The notes beneath the pieces were generated by a model that saw only the letters and a program-made list of their open reading frames with translations, was not told where the DNA came from and made no database searches. Below, piece after piece: positions 28,694 to 37,694 of a stretch of DNA of 64,000 bases. Each line of letters begins with the position of its first letter. Within the stretch, counting starts at the first letter, position 1. The stretch is from positions 496,001 through 560,000 of the forward strand of contig OY723305.1 in assembly GCA_963210315.1 (NCBI GenBank). Reading direction: 5' to 3'. The translations under genes were made by a program, and so were the position numbers. Source of the DNA: Rhynchopus euleeides. Lineage: Eukaryota; Euglenozoa; Diplonemea; Diplonemida; Diplonemidae.

Positions 28694-30193
28694 TCACCGG
28701 CGGGGCCTGCCGAGGGTGAGAGGGTCATGCTTCAACCTGCGGAGCTCCTGCAGCAGCTTCTTCCGCACCTTCACCTCCGCGAGCAGCTGCGCCTCGAGCT
28801 GCGACCCGCCGGCCCGCAGCTCCGCCGCAACGGCGCTCGCCTCCTGCAGCGCAGCACGCTGGCGCTCCACAAACTCCTGCGATTTCGCCAGCGCCCTGCG
28901 CTCTGCATACGCGGATGACCCGTCGGGTGCCTCGCCAACCGGCTGCCGCTGCTGCTGCCGCTGCTTCCCCTGCCGGGCAGCAGCATCCCTCTCGCGCGTC
29001 TCCGCCTCGATGTGTGTGGCAAGCCGCTTGAAGTGGTCTCTCTGCCTCTGCGTGTCCTCCAGCGCCTCCCCTATGCGCACCGCATCCGCGTCGGCAGCCG
29101 CAACGCGCCCCCGCCTCGCATCCAGCTCCTGCTGCATCAGCTCCGCAGTCTCACGCCTCGCCGCTGCGCTGGCAAACCTCTCCCGGACACACCCTGTTGC
29201 GTCGGACAGGCAACGCGATGCGTCCTTCAGAGCCTCCAAGACGCAGTCGAGCCCTGCGCTCCGCTGCGCGCTGTCCCCCGTGTCGAAGGGAGTTTCCCCC
29301 GCAGCATCGCCGCCCGGGTCGTCCGCAGCGGCATCCAGGGAACGGGGCACGGCGGCTGCTGCGGAGCGGAGCATGCTGGAGTCTGAGAATGCTACAGCCG
29401 GCACCAGGATGGCGCATGCCCTGCAGAGGGCGCGCAGCGGTGGCTCGGCGGGGAGCAGCCCGCGGATCTCCTCCGCGTTCTGCGCCTCCACCTTGCGGAG
29501 GAGGTCCCGCATCTCGTCGGTCTCCGCGTTGCAGCGCTGCAGCCCCGACAGCACCGCGGTGACGTCGTGGTGGACGGCCTCCGCCTCTCGCTGCCGGCCC
29601 CCCTCCACCCTGTCCATATCGGCGGCGACGCGCTCCCGCGCCCGGGTCGCGGCGCGGAGGTGCTTCTGCGAAGCATCGATCCGCCCCTGCAGCGCATCCC
29701 CCTCCTTCCGGGCGTGCGCCCCCTCCGGCAGGGTGGCGCGGTGCAGCTGAGTGTGCAGGGCGTCCCTGCGTGTGGCGGCGGTGCGGAGGTAGTGCTGCAT
29801 CAGGTCGCGCTCGTTGCCGAAGCGGCGGAGGGCTGCGTTGGACTCCCGGAGGAGGTCGTCCCGCTGGCGCAGCAGGGTGCGGTGGCGGCGCTCGGTGTCG
29901 GCGGAGCGGATAGCGAGGAGGCTCTCCTGCTGGCGTGCCTCCTGCAGCAGGGTGGCATGCTGTGACGCATCTGCCGCAGAGCGGCCCTGGAGGCGGGCGT
30001 GTTCAGCCTCGACTGCGGAGGCGGTGCGCTCCAGGCGTGCGATGGCGCCGGCCAGGGCGTTGCTCGCCTCGCTGATGAGGGTGCCGCGGTCGACGGCGGC
30101 GCAGACCTCCGCCTGGAGGCGGCGGGCCTCGTGGAGGGCGGCCGTGCATTGTGTGTAGGCTGGGAGGGGGTCAGCGGGGACAGGGGCAGGCAT
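28694..30193 (-). CDS. Coiled-coil protein of unknown function
   Basis: A 499-residue ORF starting MPAPVPADPL. Almost the whole length is Ala/Arg/Glu/Leu-rich heptad-like sequence (for example LQAEVCAAVDRG, RRHRTLLRQRDDLLRESNAAL, LEAQLLAEVKVRKKLLQEL), with a looser break at residues 275-330. No membrane segment or catalytic motif is visible. It could be a cytoskeletal, flagellar or basal-body component, but nothing in the sequence decides that. Confidence 0.65.
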   Translation of the reverse strand: MPAPVPADPLPAYTQCTAALHEARRLQAEVCAAVDRGTLISEASNALAGAIARLERTASAVEAEHARLQGRSAADASQHATLLQEARQQESLLAIRSADTERRHRTLLRQRDDLLRESNAALRRFGNERDLMQHYLRTAATRRDALHTQLHRATLPEGAHARKEGDALQGRIDASQKHLRAATRARERVAADMDRVEGGRQREAEAVHHDVTAVLSGLQRCNAETDEMRDLLRKVEAQNAEEIRGLLPAEPPLRALCRACAILVPAVAFSDSSMLRSAAAAVPRSLDAAADDPGGDAAGETPFDTGDSAQRSAGLDCVLEALKDASRCLSDATGCVRERFASAAARRETAELMQQELDARRGRVAAADADAVRIGEALEDTQRQRDHFKRLATHIEAETRERDAAARQGKQRQQQRQPVGEAPDGSSAYAERRALAKSQEFVERQRAALQEASAVAAELRAGGSQLEAQLLAEVKVRKKLLQELRRLKHDPLTLGRPRR

Positions 30194-30583
30194 GTGTGCC
30201 GTTCATCACGCAAAAAAGCGGCGTGTGTCCCTGTGGGGGTGTGAGGAGGGGAGGGTGGATCGGCAGTGAGCACAGCTTCCGGCCCCCCGTAGTCCTTCGT
30301 GGAGTCACCGCACCAGATATGCTGGGCAAGGCGGGTCGGTGCACAACGGGAGGGTGTGTAGCGGTTGTCTGTCAAGTGGTCTGGTGGTTGGAGGGAGGGG
30401 TGGGGATGGGGGGGATTGTTTCAAGCATTTGGGCTCGCGTGTCTGATGTCCTGCCGGAGTACCACATCCGCAACGGAGGCTCTTTCGGGATGGTGGAGAT
30501 GACCCACATCAAATCCACAAACCCGACCAGCCTTGGCACCAGAGTGTGCCGGATTTCTTTTGTTTACGCACACTTGTGAGCAG
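30194..30583. other. Intergenic, nothing recognised
   Basis: Upstream flank of the coiled-coil gene. No ORF with coding character; ends at the dispersed repeat starting 30584. Confidence 0.45.
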
Positions 30584-30764
30584 AAAAGCGTAGCAACCGT
30601 GCTTCCTTCTTCCTTAATGATGCGTTGACGCTTCCACCACCCTAGAGCCTGCTGCTTTGATGTGGGTGTGGAGCACATGTGAACACGAGATAGCTAGACA
30701 CACAGAAAAGGAACAGGATCGTCGGAAGCACTCCTACACTTTTACGCATCATAAATGTGCTCAA
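30584..30764. repeat. Second copy of the 181-bp dispersed repeat
   Basis: Matches 7954-8134 at a constant offset, including GATGCGTTGACGCTTCCACC. It is immediately followed by an inverted relative of the first YR element's A repeat. Confidence 0.8.
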
Positions 30765-30910
30765 AAATGTCACTTCACCACAGCCAAACGTGCTCCGCAC
30801 ACCACTAGCCTCCCCCATCACAGGAGTTGAGGCATTTGTGTGTGGAAGCGTCAACGCATCACAAACAAAATACGAGTAAAAAGCGGCTGTACTGGACTGA
30901 CATTTTTTGA
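30765..30910 (-). repeat. Solo repeat related to YR element A, inverted
   Basis: This is the reverse complement of 59044-59185, with modest divergence. It has near-palindromic ends (AAAATGTCACTTCACC and TGGACTGACATTTT) and holds GCGTCAACGC, the minus-strand form of the YR core motif. Its middle (AAACGTGCTCCGCACACC) resembles the A repeat of the first YR element. Confidence 0.65.
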
Positions 30911-30991
30911 ACAAAACAATTTCCGAACGATTATTGTCGCGTCTCCCGGTGAGGGGGGGGGGGGGGGGGGTAGGGGGGGTCAAATGGGGGT

Positions 30992-32091
30992 GACAAACAC
31001 GATTTTTCAAAAAACCGGCGCAGAGGCCCCAAAGCCCCCGTAAACCCTCCAAACCCCCCCAGATCGGTCCGGAAACCCATCGAACCCCACTTTTCCACCA
31101 TTCCGGGCACCTCAGGTGCCCGAATTGGGGTACCTAAATTTTGTGCCACCGTTTGGTACCGGACAGTGCCACTGTGTGGGAGGTTGGAAAAGAAAATGCC
31201 CCAACACACCACATCTGAGGGTTGCAATGCATGTTGCTTGCCAACCACGTCATCCGGTGGGTGTCAGGCGCTATGTAGGTGGCATGAGCCAGGTCTTCGA
31301 TGTGTTCTGGCTTGTATATGTACCTCCCTGCCTGCGGCACAGGCACTGCCTTTGTCCCCCACACCAGCCACAGAGAGCGTATTGTACTCGGTCCACGGTT
31401 GCTGATTCATTGTGATGCGTTGTATCCTCGAGTGAACGTCACACACTAGTGGCACCACCACCCGCCATCCGAGAGCTGTATTGACTTTGCGCCCTTCCGT
31501 TGCATTCACCTCGCCACGCATATTGCACCGTTCAGTACCAGTGCTCTTGGGCCAGGCAAAGTAGACCGCAGCAACTACCAATTCTGGCACAATGGGTACC
31601 ACGACAGCGCACTTCGTGTGTTCCCGGAATGTACAGCTCGTGTTGCAACAGTCGTTGTCAACACATCCCGGTTGTGGAGCACTGCTGCACAGGAATCACA
31701 CGACCATCTGGACTTGTTCCGTACCTACAGGCAGCCTCCCGGTGCATGGTGGCAGGGAGGTACATATACAAGCCAGAACTCATCGAAGACCTGGCTAATG
31801 CCACCTACATAGCGCCTGACACCCACCGGATGACGTGGTTGGCAAGCAACATGCATTGCAACCCTCAGATGTGGTGTGTTGGGGCATTTTCTTTTCCAAC
31901 CTCCCACACAGTGGCACTGTCCGGTACCAAACGGTGGCACAAAATTTAGGTACCCCAATTCGGGCACCTGAGGTGCCCGGAATGGTGGAAAAGTGGGGTT
32001 CGATGGGTTTCCGGACCGATCTGGGGGGGTTTGGAGGGTTTACGGGGGCTTTGGGGCCTCTGCGCCGGTTTTTTGAAAAATCGTGTTTGTC
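30992..32091. mobile_element. Large palindromic element with 341-bp inverted arms
   Basis: Arms 30992-31332 and 31751-32091 are reverse complements of equal length with about two mismatches seen, around a 418-bp spacer. Outside the arms both flanks carry a G-run/TCAAATG word in inverted orientation. Both arms read outward as the same peptide stretch (YIYKPE.IEDLA.ATYIAPD, then THRMTWLASN), so a coding fragment may have been duplicated head to head. No known transposase motif was found. A foldback DNA element or inverted duplication fits; the family is unknown. Confidence 0.7.
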
Positions 32092-32149
32092 CACGTAAAA
32101 GGGTGGCATTTGACCCCCCCTAGGGGGGGGGGGGGGTCACTGTTTCATA

Positions 32150-32400
32150 TTGTTCGGTGTTTCACGCGATGAGGTAGTCTTCTCGCTGTGCTCCGCCACC
32201 CCTGCCTCAGCCAGGTAGCGTAGTAGGTTGTGCACGTTTGTGGCTGTGACGGTGTCGGGCTAACGCTGTCGCGGGGCAGCCGAAGAAGAGGTGCTTCAGC
32301 GAGACCCCGGACGGGGGGCTGTCCGGCGCACGCTTCAGGCAGGGTTGGCACGGTGGTTGTGCGCTGCCCGGGACGCCGTGGTCGTACACCAGGCGGGCTT
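32150..32400 (-). pseudogene. 3' end remnant of a LINE (zinc-knuckle region)
   Basis: On the minus strand a frame reads VYDHGVPGSAQPPCQPCL and then SLKHLFFGCPA, a CCHC-type motif (C-x2-C..H-x4-C) like the one downstream of RT in many LINEs. After CPATA the reading continues in another frame (NLLRYLAEAGVAEHSE) to a stop near 32150, so at least one frameshift is present. No RT or endonuclease remains, so it is a 5'-truncated dead copy. Confidence 0.5.
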
Positions 32401-33233
32401 TCTTTATTCTTTATTTTGATCCACGTGACGCCACAGGCTGGTGTCTTGCCAACACCGCAAGACCACACCCAAAGCGTCACCCGGCAGCCAGGCACGAGGT
32501 TAGGTCATTATTTTTTGAAGAACAACGCAATCACCCCGCTCGGGGCGGGAAAGCGATAGAAATCAATAGAAAAGGAAAAGACAACTGCAGCCTCAGCGGG
32601 ACCCACGCCCTATGGAGGGTGTCCACCCTTCAGGGAGGTGTCACCCACAGCCTTATTGGCTGTGGTCAAGGCCAAATGATAACAACAGCCGGGGGCGAGT
32701 GCCTCTTCTTCGGTAGTATTGTGTGTCGTATGATGCATTATTTGGATGGGTTCTTCCAAGATCGGAAGGGGGAAAAGGGGGAGGGGTGGAAGAGCACGGC
32801 ACACACAGGCACACGCGACATGTGCTTTTTTTTGCCTACCTGGGACCCAGGGGTTTTTCCCGGATTCAGATTTTTCGAAACGGAGGGGGGGGGGGGGTCT
32901 TGTGTGGCTGGCACTTTTCCCCATTTCCAAACCTCACACCCACACGCCAAGCACGCTCTGAACAGAGGTGACCATACAACAAAGCTACACTGCACCTTCC
33001 CCACAGACATGATGTGCGCCACCCATGGGGTTGTGGCAACGTGTCACGCCATGCCACAGTTGCTGAAGATAACCAGAGCACAGCCCGCCAGACGCAAGGC
33101 CGCGTGGTGGAGGGCTGATATGAAGCGAAACAAACGAACACCCCCTCCCCCCCCCCGAAGGAACTGCAGCAGGCGCAGCGGCAGGGGATTGGGGCACGCA
33201 AGGCGCTGAGACGTCGGGAAAGGCGCAACCCTC
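32401..33233. other. Intergenic, nothing coding recognised
   Basis: A G run lies at 32885-32897. No gene or repeat was recognised beyond the LINE remnant to the left. Confidence 0.45.
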
Positions 33234-35864
33234 TCACGAAGAGCTGGGATTGCCACCCTCGTCGAGTGTGCCGGAGGCAGCGTCTGTGCCCTCCATCTCC
33301 CAGCACTGCTCTGCAGGCGCGCTGCCTTCATCTCCCGACACGCTACCCTCCTCGGGGTCCATCTCCATGGTGTGCGCTTGCTGTCGCTTGCGGCGGCGCC
33401 GCAGTCTGACAGCCACGAAGACCGCGGCACCACCCAGTGCCGCCAGCACCACGGCAGCAATGAGCACGGCGGTTGCAGAACTGGGCCCCGAGTCGCCTGC
33501 CGGTGGCTCGGCTGGAGATGGTGATAGCGTGCCGTCGACCTGCGTGGGGTGGGTGGTGTGCACAGCTGTTTCACCCACCGTCGTGTTGATCCACACTGCA
33601 GTCAGCCTGTAGGTTCCGACCAGCGTGAAGAGTGTCGAGGCGCCCACCAGCGCCTCATCCAGAGAAGGCCTCGAATACACCTGCGAAGGCTGCACCCCTG
33701 CGACAGAGGCGGGTGGGGTTGCGACGGTGACCTGTTTGTCCGCACCGACGCGGATCACCATGCGCCACAGCTCGTCAGGGGGGGTCAAGCCGCGTGCCAT
33801 GGGCAGCCACGAGACAGCGATTCTGCCGTCAGCCAGCTCTGAACAGGACCCGCGGAGGGGGGGTGTGCGGACAGACCCGATGGACACGGGTGCCGTGCAC
33901 AGGAGCTGTGCGCCAGCAACGGTGCAGACCTGCGCGGCCAGGTCGAACAGGCCTGGTGCGGAGGGGGAAAATTCAACCTCGAGCAGCACGCCGCCCGCAG
34001 AGCATGCGATGGAGTCCTGGTCGGAGAAGGAGGTGTTCACGATGGAGACGGTGTTGCTCGCCCCGCTCGACACAATCATCTGTTCCGGGATGGCTGCATG
34101 CAGGGAATGCGACACGAGCACGAGGGACCTGTCGGACAGGCAGTGCAACTCTCCCGGGTCATCCCGGATCGTGAACCTCCAGTCGACAGCGTGGATCGGG
34201 CTGCGCCAGTCTATCGCACCTGCGTCGGTGAAATCGACAAACTGGATATGCCCACTCTGAGAAGACAGCGAATGTTCATCGAAAGGCGCCATGGCTGCCA
34301 CCAGGCGGCCGTCGTCCCGCTGGCATGTGTGCAGCACACGGTGCCCTGTCAGGTTGACGGTGTCGACGTGACCCGTCACAGGATCCACCAGGTCCATCCT
34401 GGTTACGTTGGGCTTAGAGGTGGTCAGCTTCGTGACGCAGTCGTGGAACACAGCGAGCCTTGCACCGATCCTGCCAACACACGCCCACTTCGCGCCGTGC
34501 AGCTGCGTCACGCGCTGGATGCGCCCCTCCCGCCAGAACTTCGCCGTGAAGGGCTCTTCATTCGGCAGCACGGCGGCAACCCACCCCGCACCCAGGGAGA
34601 CGGCACGCAGTTTCGTCGCATGCTCGTTCCACGACGTGAAGATGTGCACACCTCCCGCAGGGCGGGTGCCTGCGACACGAATCGGTGGCGCCGCCACCGC
34701 CTGCGGGTCTGCAGGCACCTCCTGCACGCCGAAGGAGTAAACCGGACCATCTGATGGACCATCGCGCACCAGCAGCTGGCCGAAGCGGGGTGGCCCCTCC
34801 AGCTGCACATCGGCAAATGCCACCCACGTTGCTCGCGTCTTCCTCCTCCACCCGCCTGCAGGCATCGGCACACCGACGACCTTCGTCTCGAAAATGGGGC
34901 CGCTGGGCAGCAGCTTCCCGCCCTGCGTAGCGTAGCGCTGCCGCCGCAGCGAATCGAAGTTCCCCACAGGGAAGTCTGGCCACGACACCCACGTCAGGAC
35001 GGCGCCGTCGCCGCTGCCGCTGCAGGTGACCTGTTGGTTCAGGGCAGGCAGGGTCGTGTTATACTTCGACCTGACAAGCTGCGACGGGTTGGACAGCGCC
35101 AGGTCCAGCAGCCGCGGGTCCAGCCCCTCCATCACACGCTGCTGCGAGAGCACCCCGCCGAAAGCGGCACACCCTGTGGTGAAACGCCCGTCCCAATGGC
35201 GGACACCCCCTGACGCGCCGACACGGAAGACGTAGATAGACCCATAGAACTTGAACATGATGCTCTCGCCCTCATTCACATCGTTCCCGATGTACTGCAG
35301 CCGGAGTGAGTCCCGGAAGATGGGGGCAGGAATGGTGGCCTGCACCGACAGCACGTGTGTGGTGTTGATGATCAGCTCATGCCCAACCAGGACCAGCAAT
35401 CCCCTGCCGCCCGGCAGGTCGCACATCGCAGTGCGGGGTGTGCGATGCCCCCACGCGATGTCCGCATGCATCTCGCTGTGCTGTGTGCCGTCTCCGTTGT
35501 AGAGCATCACCGCCAGACCCTGTTTGCCGTTGCGCCCCCCCACACTGTACACCAGGGCGACCTTTTCGAAGAGGAACCCAGCGCACACCCTGTCGTGTGT
35601 GACGCCTGGCGGGTATGGCAGCACCGACAGCTCAGGCGCTGCAGTCCCATCGCTCTGCATCAGGCGAACTCCATCAGGCAACGGCACCACAGCCGCCGCG
35701 CTGTTGCCAATCTTCCCGAGGGCAGGTGGGACCCTCTCCACACCTGCTGCGATGTACTCAGGGTCGCTCAGGTCAACGAACTCTGTGAAGGCAACCTCCT
35801 GCTGCTGCCCGTGTGCGGCACAGAGGCACCAGCCTAACAGAGCCAGAGAGACAGAGCCGTGCAT
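33234..35864 (-). CDS. Type I single-pass membrane protein with large ectodomain
   Basis: An 876-residue ORF with a clear signal peptide (MHGSVSLALLGWCLCAAHGQ). The ectodomain of about 760 residues is beta-rich with several N-glycosylation sequons (NTT, NLT, NTS) and repeated blocks of the type LLVLVGHELI or WVAFADVQL, suggesting a propeller-like fold. One membrane segment near residues 795-820 (AVLIAAVVLAALGGAAVFVAV) is followed by an RLRRRRKRQ stop-transfer sequence and a short acidic cytosolic tail. It is probably a surface receptor or adhesion protein. I do not recognise the family. Confidence 0.72.
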   Translation of the reverse strand: MHGSVSLALLGWCLCAAHGQQQEVAFTEFVDLSDPEYIAAGVERVPPALGKIGNSAAAVVPLPDGVRLMQSDGTAAPELSVLPYPPGVTHDRVCAGFLFEKVALVYSVGGRNGKQGLAVMLYNGDGTQHSEMHADIAWGHRTPRTAMCDLPGGRGLLVLVGHELIINTTHVLSVQATIPAPIFRDSLRLQYIGNDVNEGESIMFKFYGSIYVFRVGASGGVRHWDGRFTTGCAAFGGVLSQQRVMEGLDPRLLDLALSNPSQLVRSKYNTTLPALNQQVTCSGSGDGAVLTWVSWPDFPVGNFDSLRRQRYATQGGKLLPSGPIFETKVVGVPMPAGGWRRKTRATWVAFADVQLEGPPRFGQLLVRDGPSDGPVYSFGVQEVPADPQAVAAPPIRVAGTRPAGGVHIFTSWNEHATKLRAVSLGAGWVAAVLPNEEPFTAKFWREGRIQRVTQLHGAKWACVGRIGARLAVFHDCVTKLTTSKPNVTRMDLVDPVTGHVDTVNLTGHRVLHTCQRDDGRLVAAMAPFDEHSLSSQSGHIQFVDFTDAGAIDWRSPIHAVDWRFTIRDDPGELHCLSDRSLVLVSHSLHAAIPEQMIVSSGASNTVSIVNTSFSDQDSIACSAGGVLLEVEFSPSAPGLFDLAAQVCTVAGAQLLCTAPVSIGSVRTPPLRGSCSELADGRIAVSWLPMARGLTPPDELWRMVIRVGADKQVTVATPPASVAGVQPSQVYSRPSLDEALVGASTLFTLVGTYRLTAVWINTTVGETAVHTTHPTQVDGTLSPSPAEPPAGDSGPSSATAVLIAAVVLAALGGAAVFVAVRLRRRRKRQQAHTMEMDPEEGSVSGDEGSAPAEQCWEMEGTDAASGTLDEGGNPSSS

Positions 35865-36355
35865 TGTGGCTGCGGCAGCAACTGCCGCTCGGTATGTTCT
35901 GCAGGTCTGGCTGGGGTGGTGAGGTTAAGAACTGCGTCTTGAGGTGCCCTTTATCAGGGAGGGATGGCGGGGGTGGGGGAGGTGGATAACTAAAGATGGG
36001 ATGAATGGGATGCTCGGAGGAGCGAAGGAGGGGGGGGGGGGCGGGGAGAGGGAAGAGAGGGTCAGGATCCTGGGCTTATCAACCCAGGTGGCCTCACCAA
36101 CCACCAACCACCACCATCTGAGTTTATACGTTGGGAATTTTGGAGGGGAGAGAAGAGAGGCGCGGCAACCCTCACACAACACCACATTTGGGGGGCATTT
36201 GGTGGTGTTTTTCACCTGAGGTTTTCACCACCACCACCACCCTACCAAGGCACAGCAACCCCGCACACAACACCACCTTCCGGCAGGGTGTTTCGCCTTA
36301 GGTTTACCACCACCACCACCACCGCCCCTGCCTCTGCACCCTTCACCCCAACAGC
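35865..36355. other. Intergenic with imperfect tandem repeat and CCA runs
   Basis: Two roughly 80-100-bp imperfect copies at about 36165-36250 and 36251-36330 share CACACAACACCACCTT-like and TTTCACC..CACCACCACCACC blocks. G-rich simple sequence lies near 36029-36042. No gene. Confidence 0.55.
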
Positions 36356-37150
36356 TCAGTCCGCCTCCGCGTCTCGCTGGTCGTCAGCCTGCCGCTGCTG
36401 AGCAGCACCTCCATCACCTCCACCCTCCGCACCGCCACCTCCTCCTGAAGAGTGCTTGCGGTACGCCGTCCATCCCGGGAGGTTCCTGAGGCTGAAGGCG
36501 GTTTTAAAATAGGCTTTGACCTGCACGTCATCGCTGGCGTCCTCCACATCGCCGTCGAGCCCCTCGTTGGAAAAGGTGAAGCCCTTGCAGGATGGGTCTG
36601 CGGAGCAGGCGGACTTCGCATCGCGGATGGAGGTCACGAGAAAGGTGGAGGAGATGCCGCGCGCGACATCTCCTCTCTGGAGGAAGCCGCGGTGCCTGAC
36701 GTAGTCTGCGCCGCGGGAGAGGACGGAGGAGGGGGCGAAGCCACGGATGTCGTCCAACCCCGCGTCGTTCTGCTCGGTGTTGGAGGAGGAGGAGCCCGAG
36801 TCTGAGGCGAGGGCTGCCCGCCTGCTCCCACGGGAGAGCGCCTTTGCCTCCGCGCTCAATTTCTCAGCAGCGGCGTAGTTTTTTTTCGCGACGTCATTCG
36901 CCTTCTCATACGCGCCCTGCGCATCGGCAAGGTCGCTGCGGAGGGAGGGGACCATCTGTGCAGCAGGCTGCAGCTCCCACACGGCTCGCCGGAGGCGCAG
37001 CACCTCCGCGGTGTCGGGGTGGGTGCCGCCGCCCCCGAGGACGGCGTACATCGTCACGGTGTAGGCGCAGCATGCCGCGGCGACGAACCACCAGAACCGC
37101 CCCCGTTTCCCAGCCCCGTCCCCGGAACCCTGCTGCCCATCCCCGGTCAT
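36356..37150 (-). CDS. Type II membrane protein with small Cys-containing C-terminal domain
   Basis: The Met at 37150 (MTGDGQQGSG) is preferred over 37270 because the upstream codons translate a GT/CA microsatellite. A signal anchor spans residues about 18-38 (FWWFVAAACCAYTVTMYAVL). A helical, Ala/Lys-rich stalk follows. Near residues 165-235 lies a compact domain (DAKSACSADPSCKGFTF then LPGWTAYRKH) resembling a minimal PAN/apple-like fold, with two close Cys. The C terminus is Gly-rich. It probably faces the lumen or outside of the cell. Function unknown. Confidence 0.62.
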   Translation of the reverse strand: MTGDGQQGSGDGAGKRGRFWWFVAAACCAYTVTMYAVLGGGGTHPDTAEVLRLRRAVWELQPAAQMVPSLRSDLADAQGAYEKANDVAKKNYAAAEKLSAEAKALSRGSRRAALASDSGSSSSNTEQNDAGLDDIRGFAPSSVLSRGADYVRHRGFLQRGDVARGISSTFLVTSIRDAKSACSADPSCKGFTFSNEGLDGDVEDASDDVQVKAYFKTAFSLRNLPGWTAYRKHSSGGGGGAEGGGDGGAAQQRQADDQRDAEAD

Positions 37151-37694
37151 GGAGAGGGAGGTAGGGTGGGGGGGTTGGCCTGCAGGTGGGTGTGGTGGGG
37201 GTGTGTGTGTGTGTGTGTGTGTGTTGACCACGTCTGATGTGTGGAGAGGGCCGCGCGGATCCATTGCCATGCTCGTTCAGGGATGTTCCTATCTTTTCCA
37301 GGGTCGGGGGGGGTAGGTGGGGGAGCTGCATGGGCAAAGACTGTCAAAAAAGGGGAGAAATCGTACTCCTTTCGCTGTAATACCGGTAAGTTGAAACTTC
37401 AACTGGGCTAGGATCCCTGGCAACCACCTGTGAACTGCTTGGTGGCCGACACGGCTTACATGAGTGAACACGTCGATAGTCGAGGGGGGGGGGGGGGGGG
37501 GGAAGAATGGGCACTGTGTGAGTCAACAGGCCCCGCGAGGTGCGTAAGACTCCTGATGTTTCAGGGAAGAAGTACGTATGTCAGGGGCATGGCAATGGAA
37601 TCAGCAGACCGTGCACCCGCAGTCTGAGTGTGCCGTCTCTGTCACACGAGTGGACCGACGTCGCTCGACTCTCTGAACACTTCTTGGGCTCGCA
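37151..37694. other. Intergenic with microsatellites
   Basis: A GT repeat at about 37199-37223 lies just upstream of the type II membrane gene, and a G run at 37483-37500. A short word (AATCGTACTCCTTTCGCT near 37357) recurs at about 58845. Confidence 0.55.
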
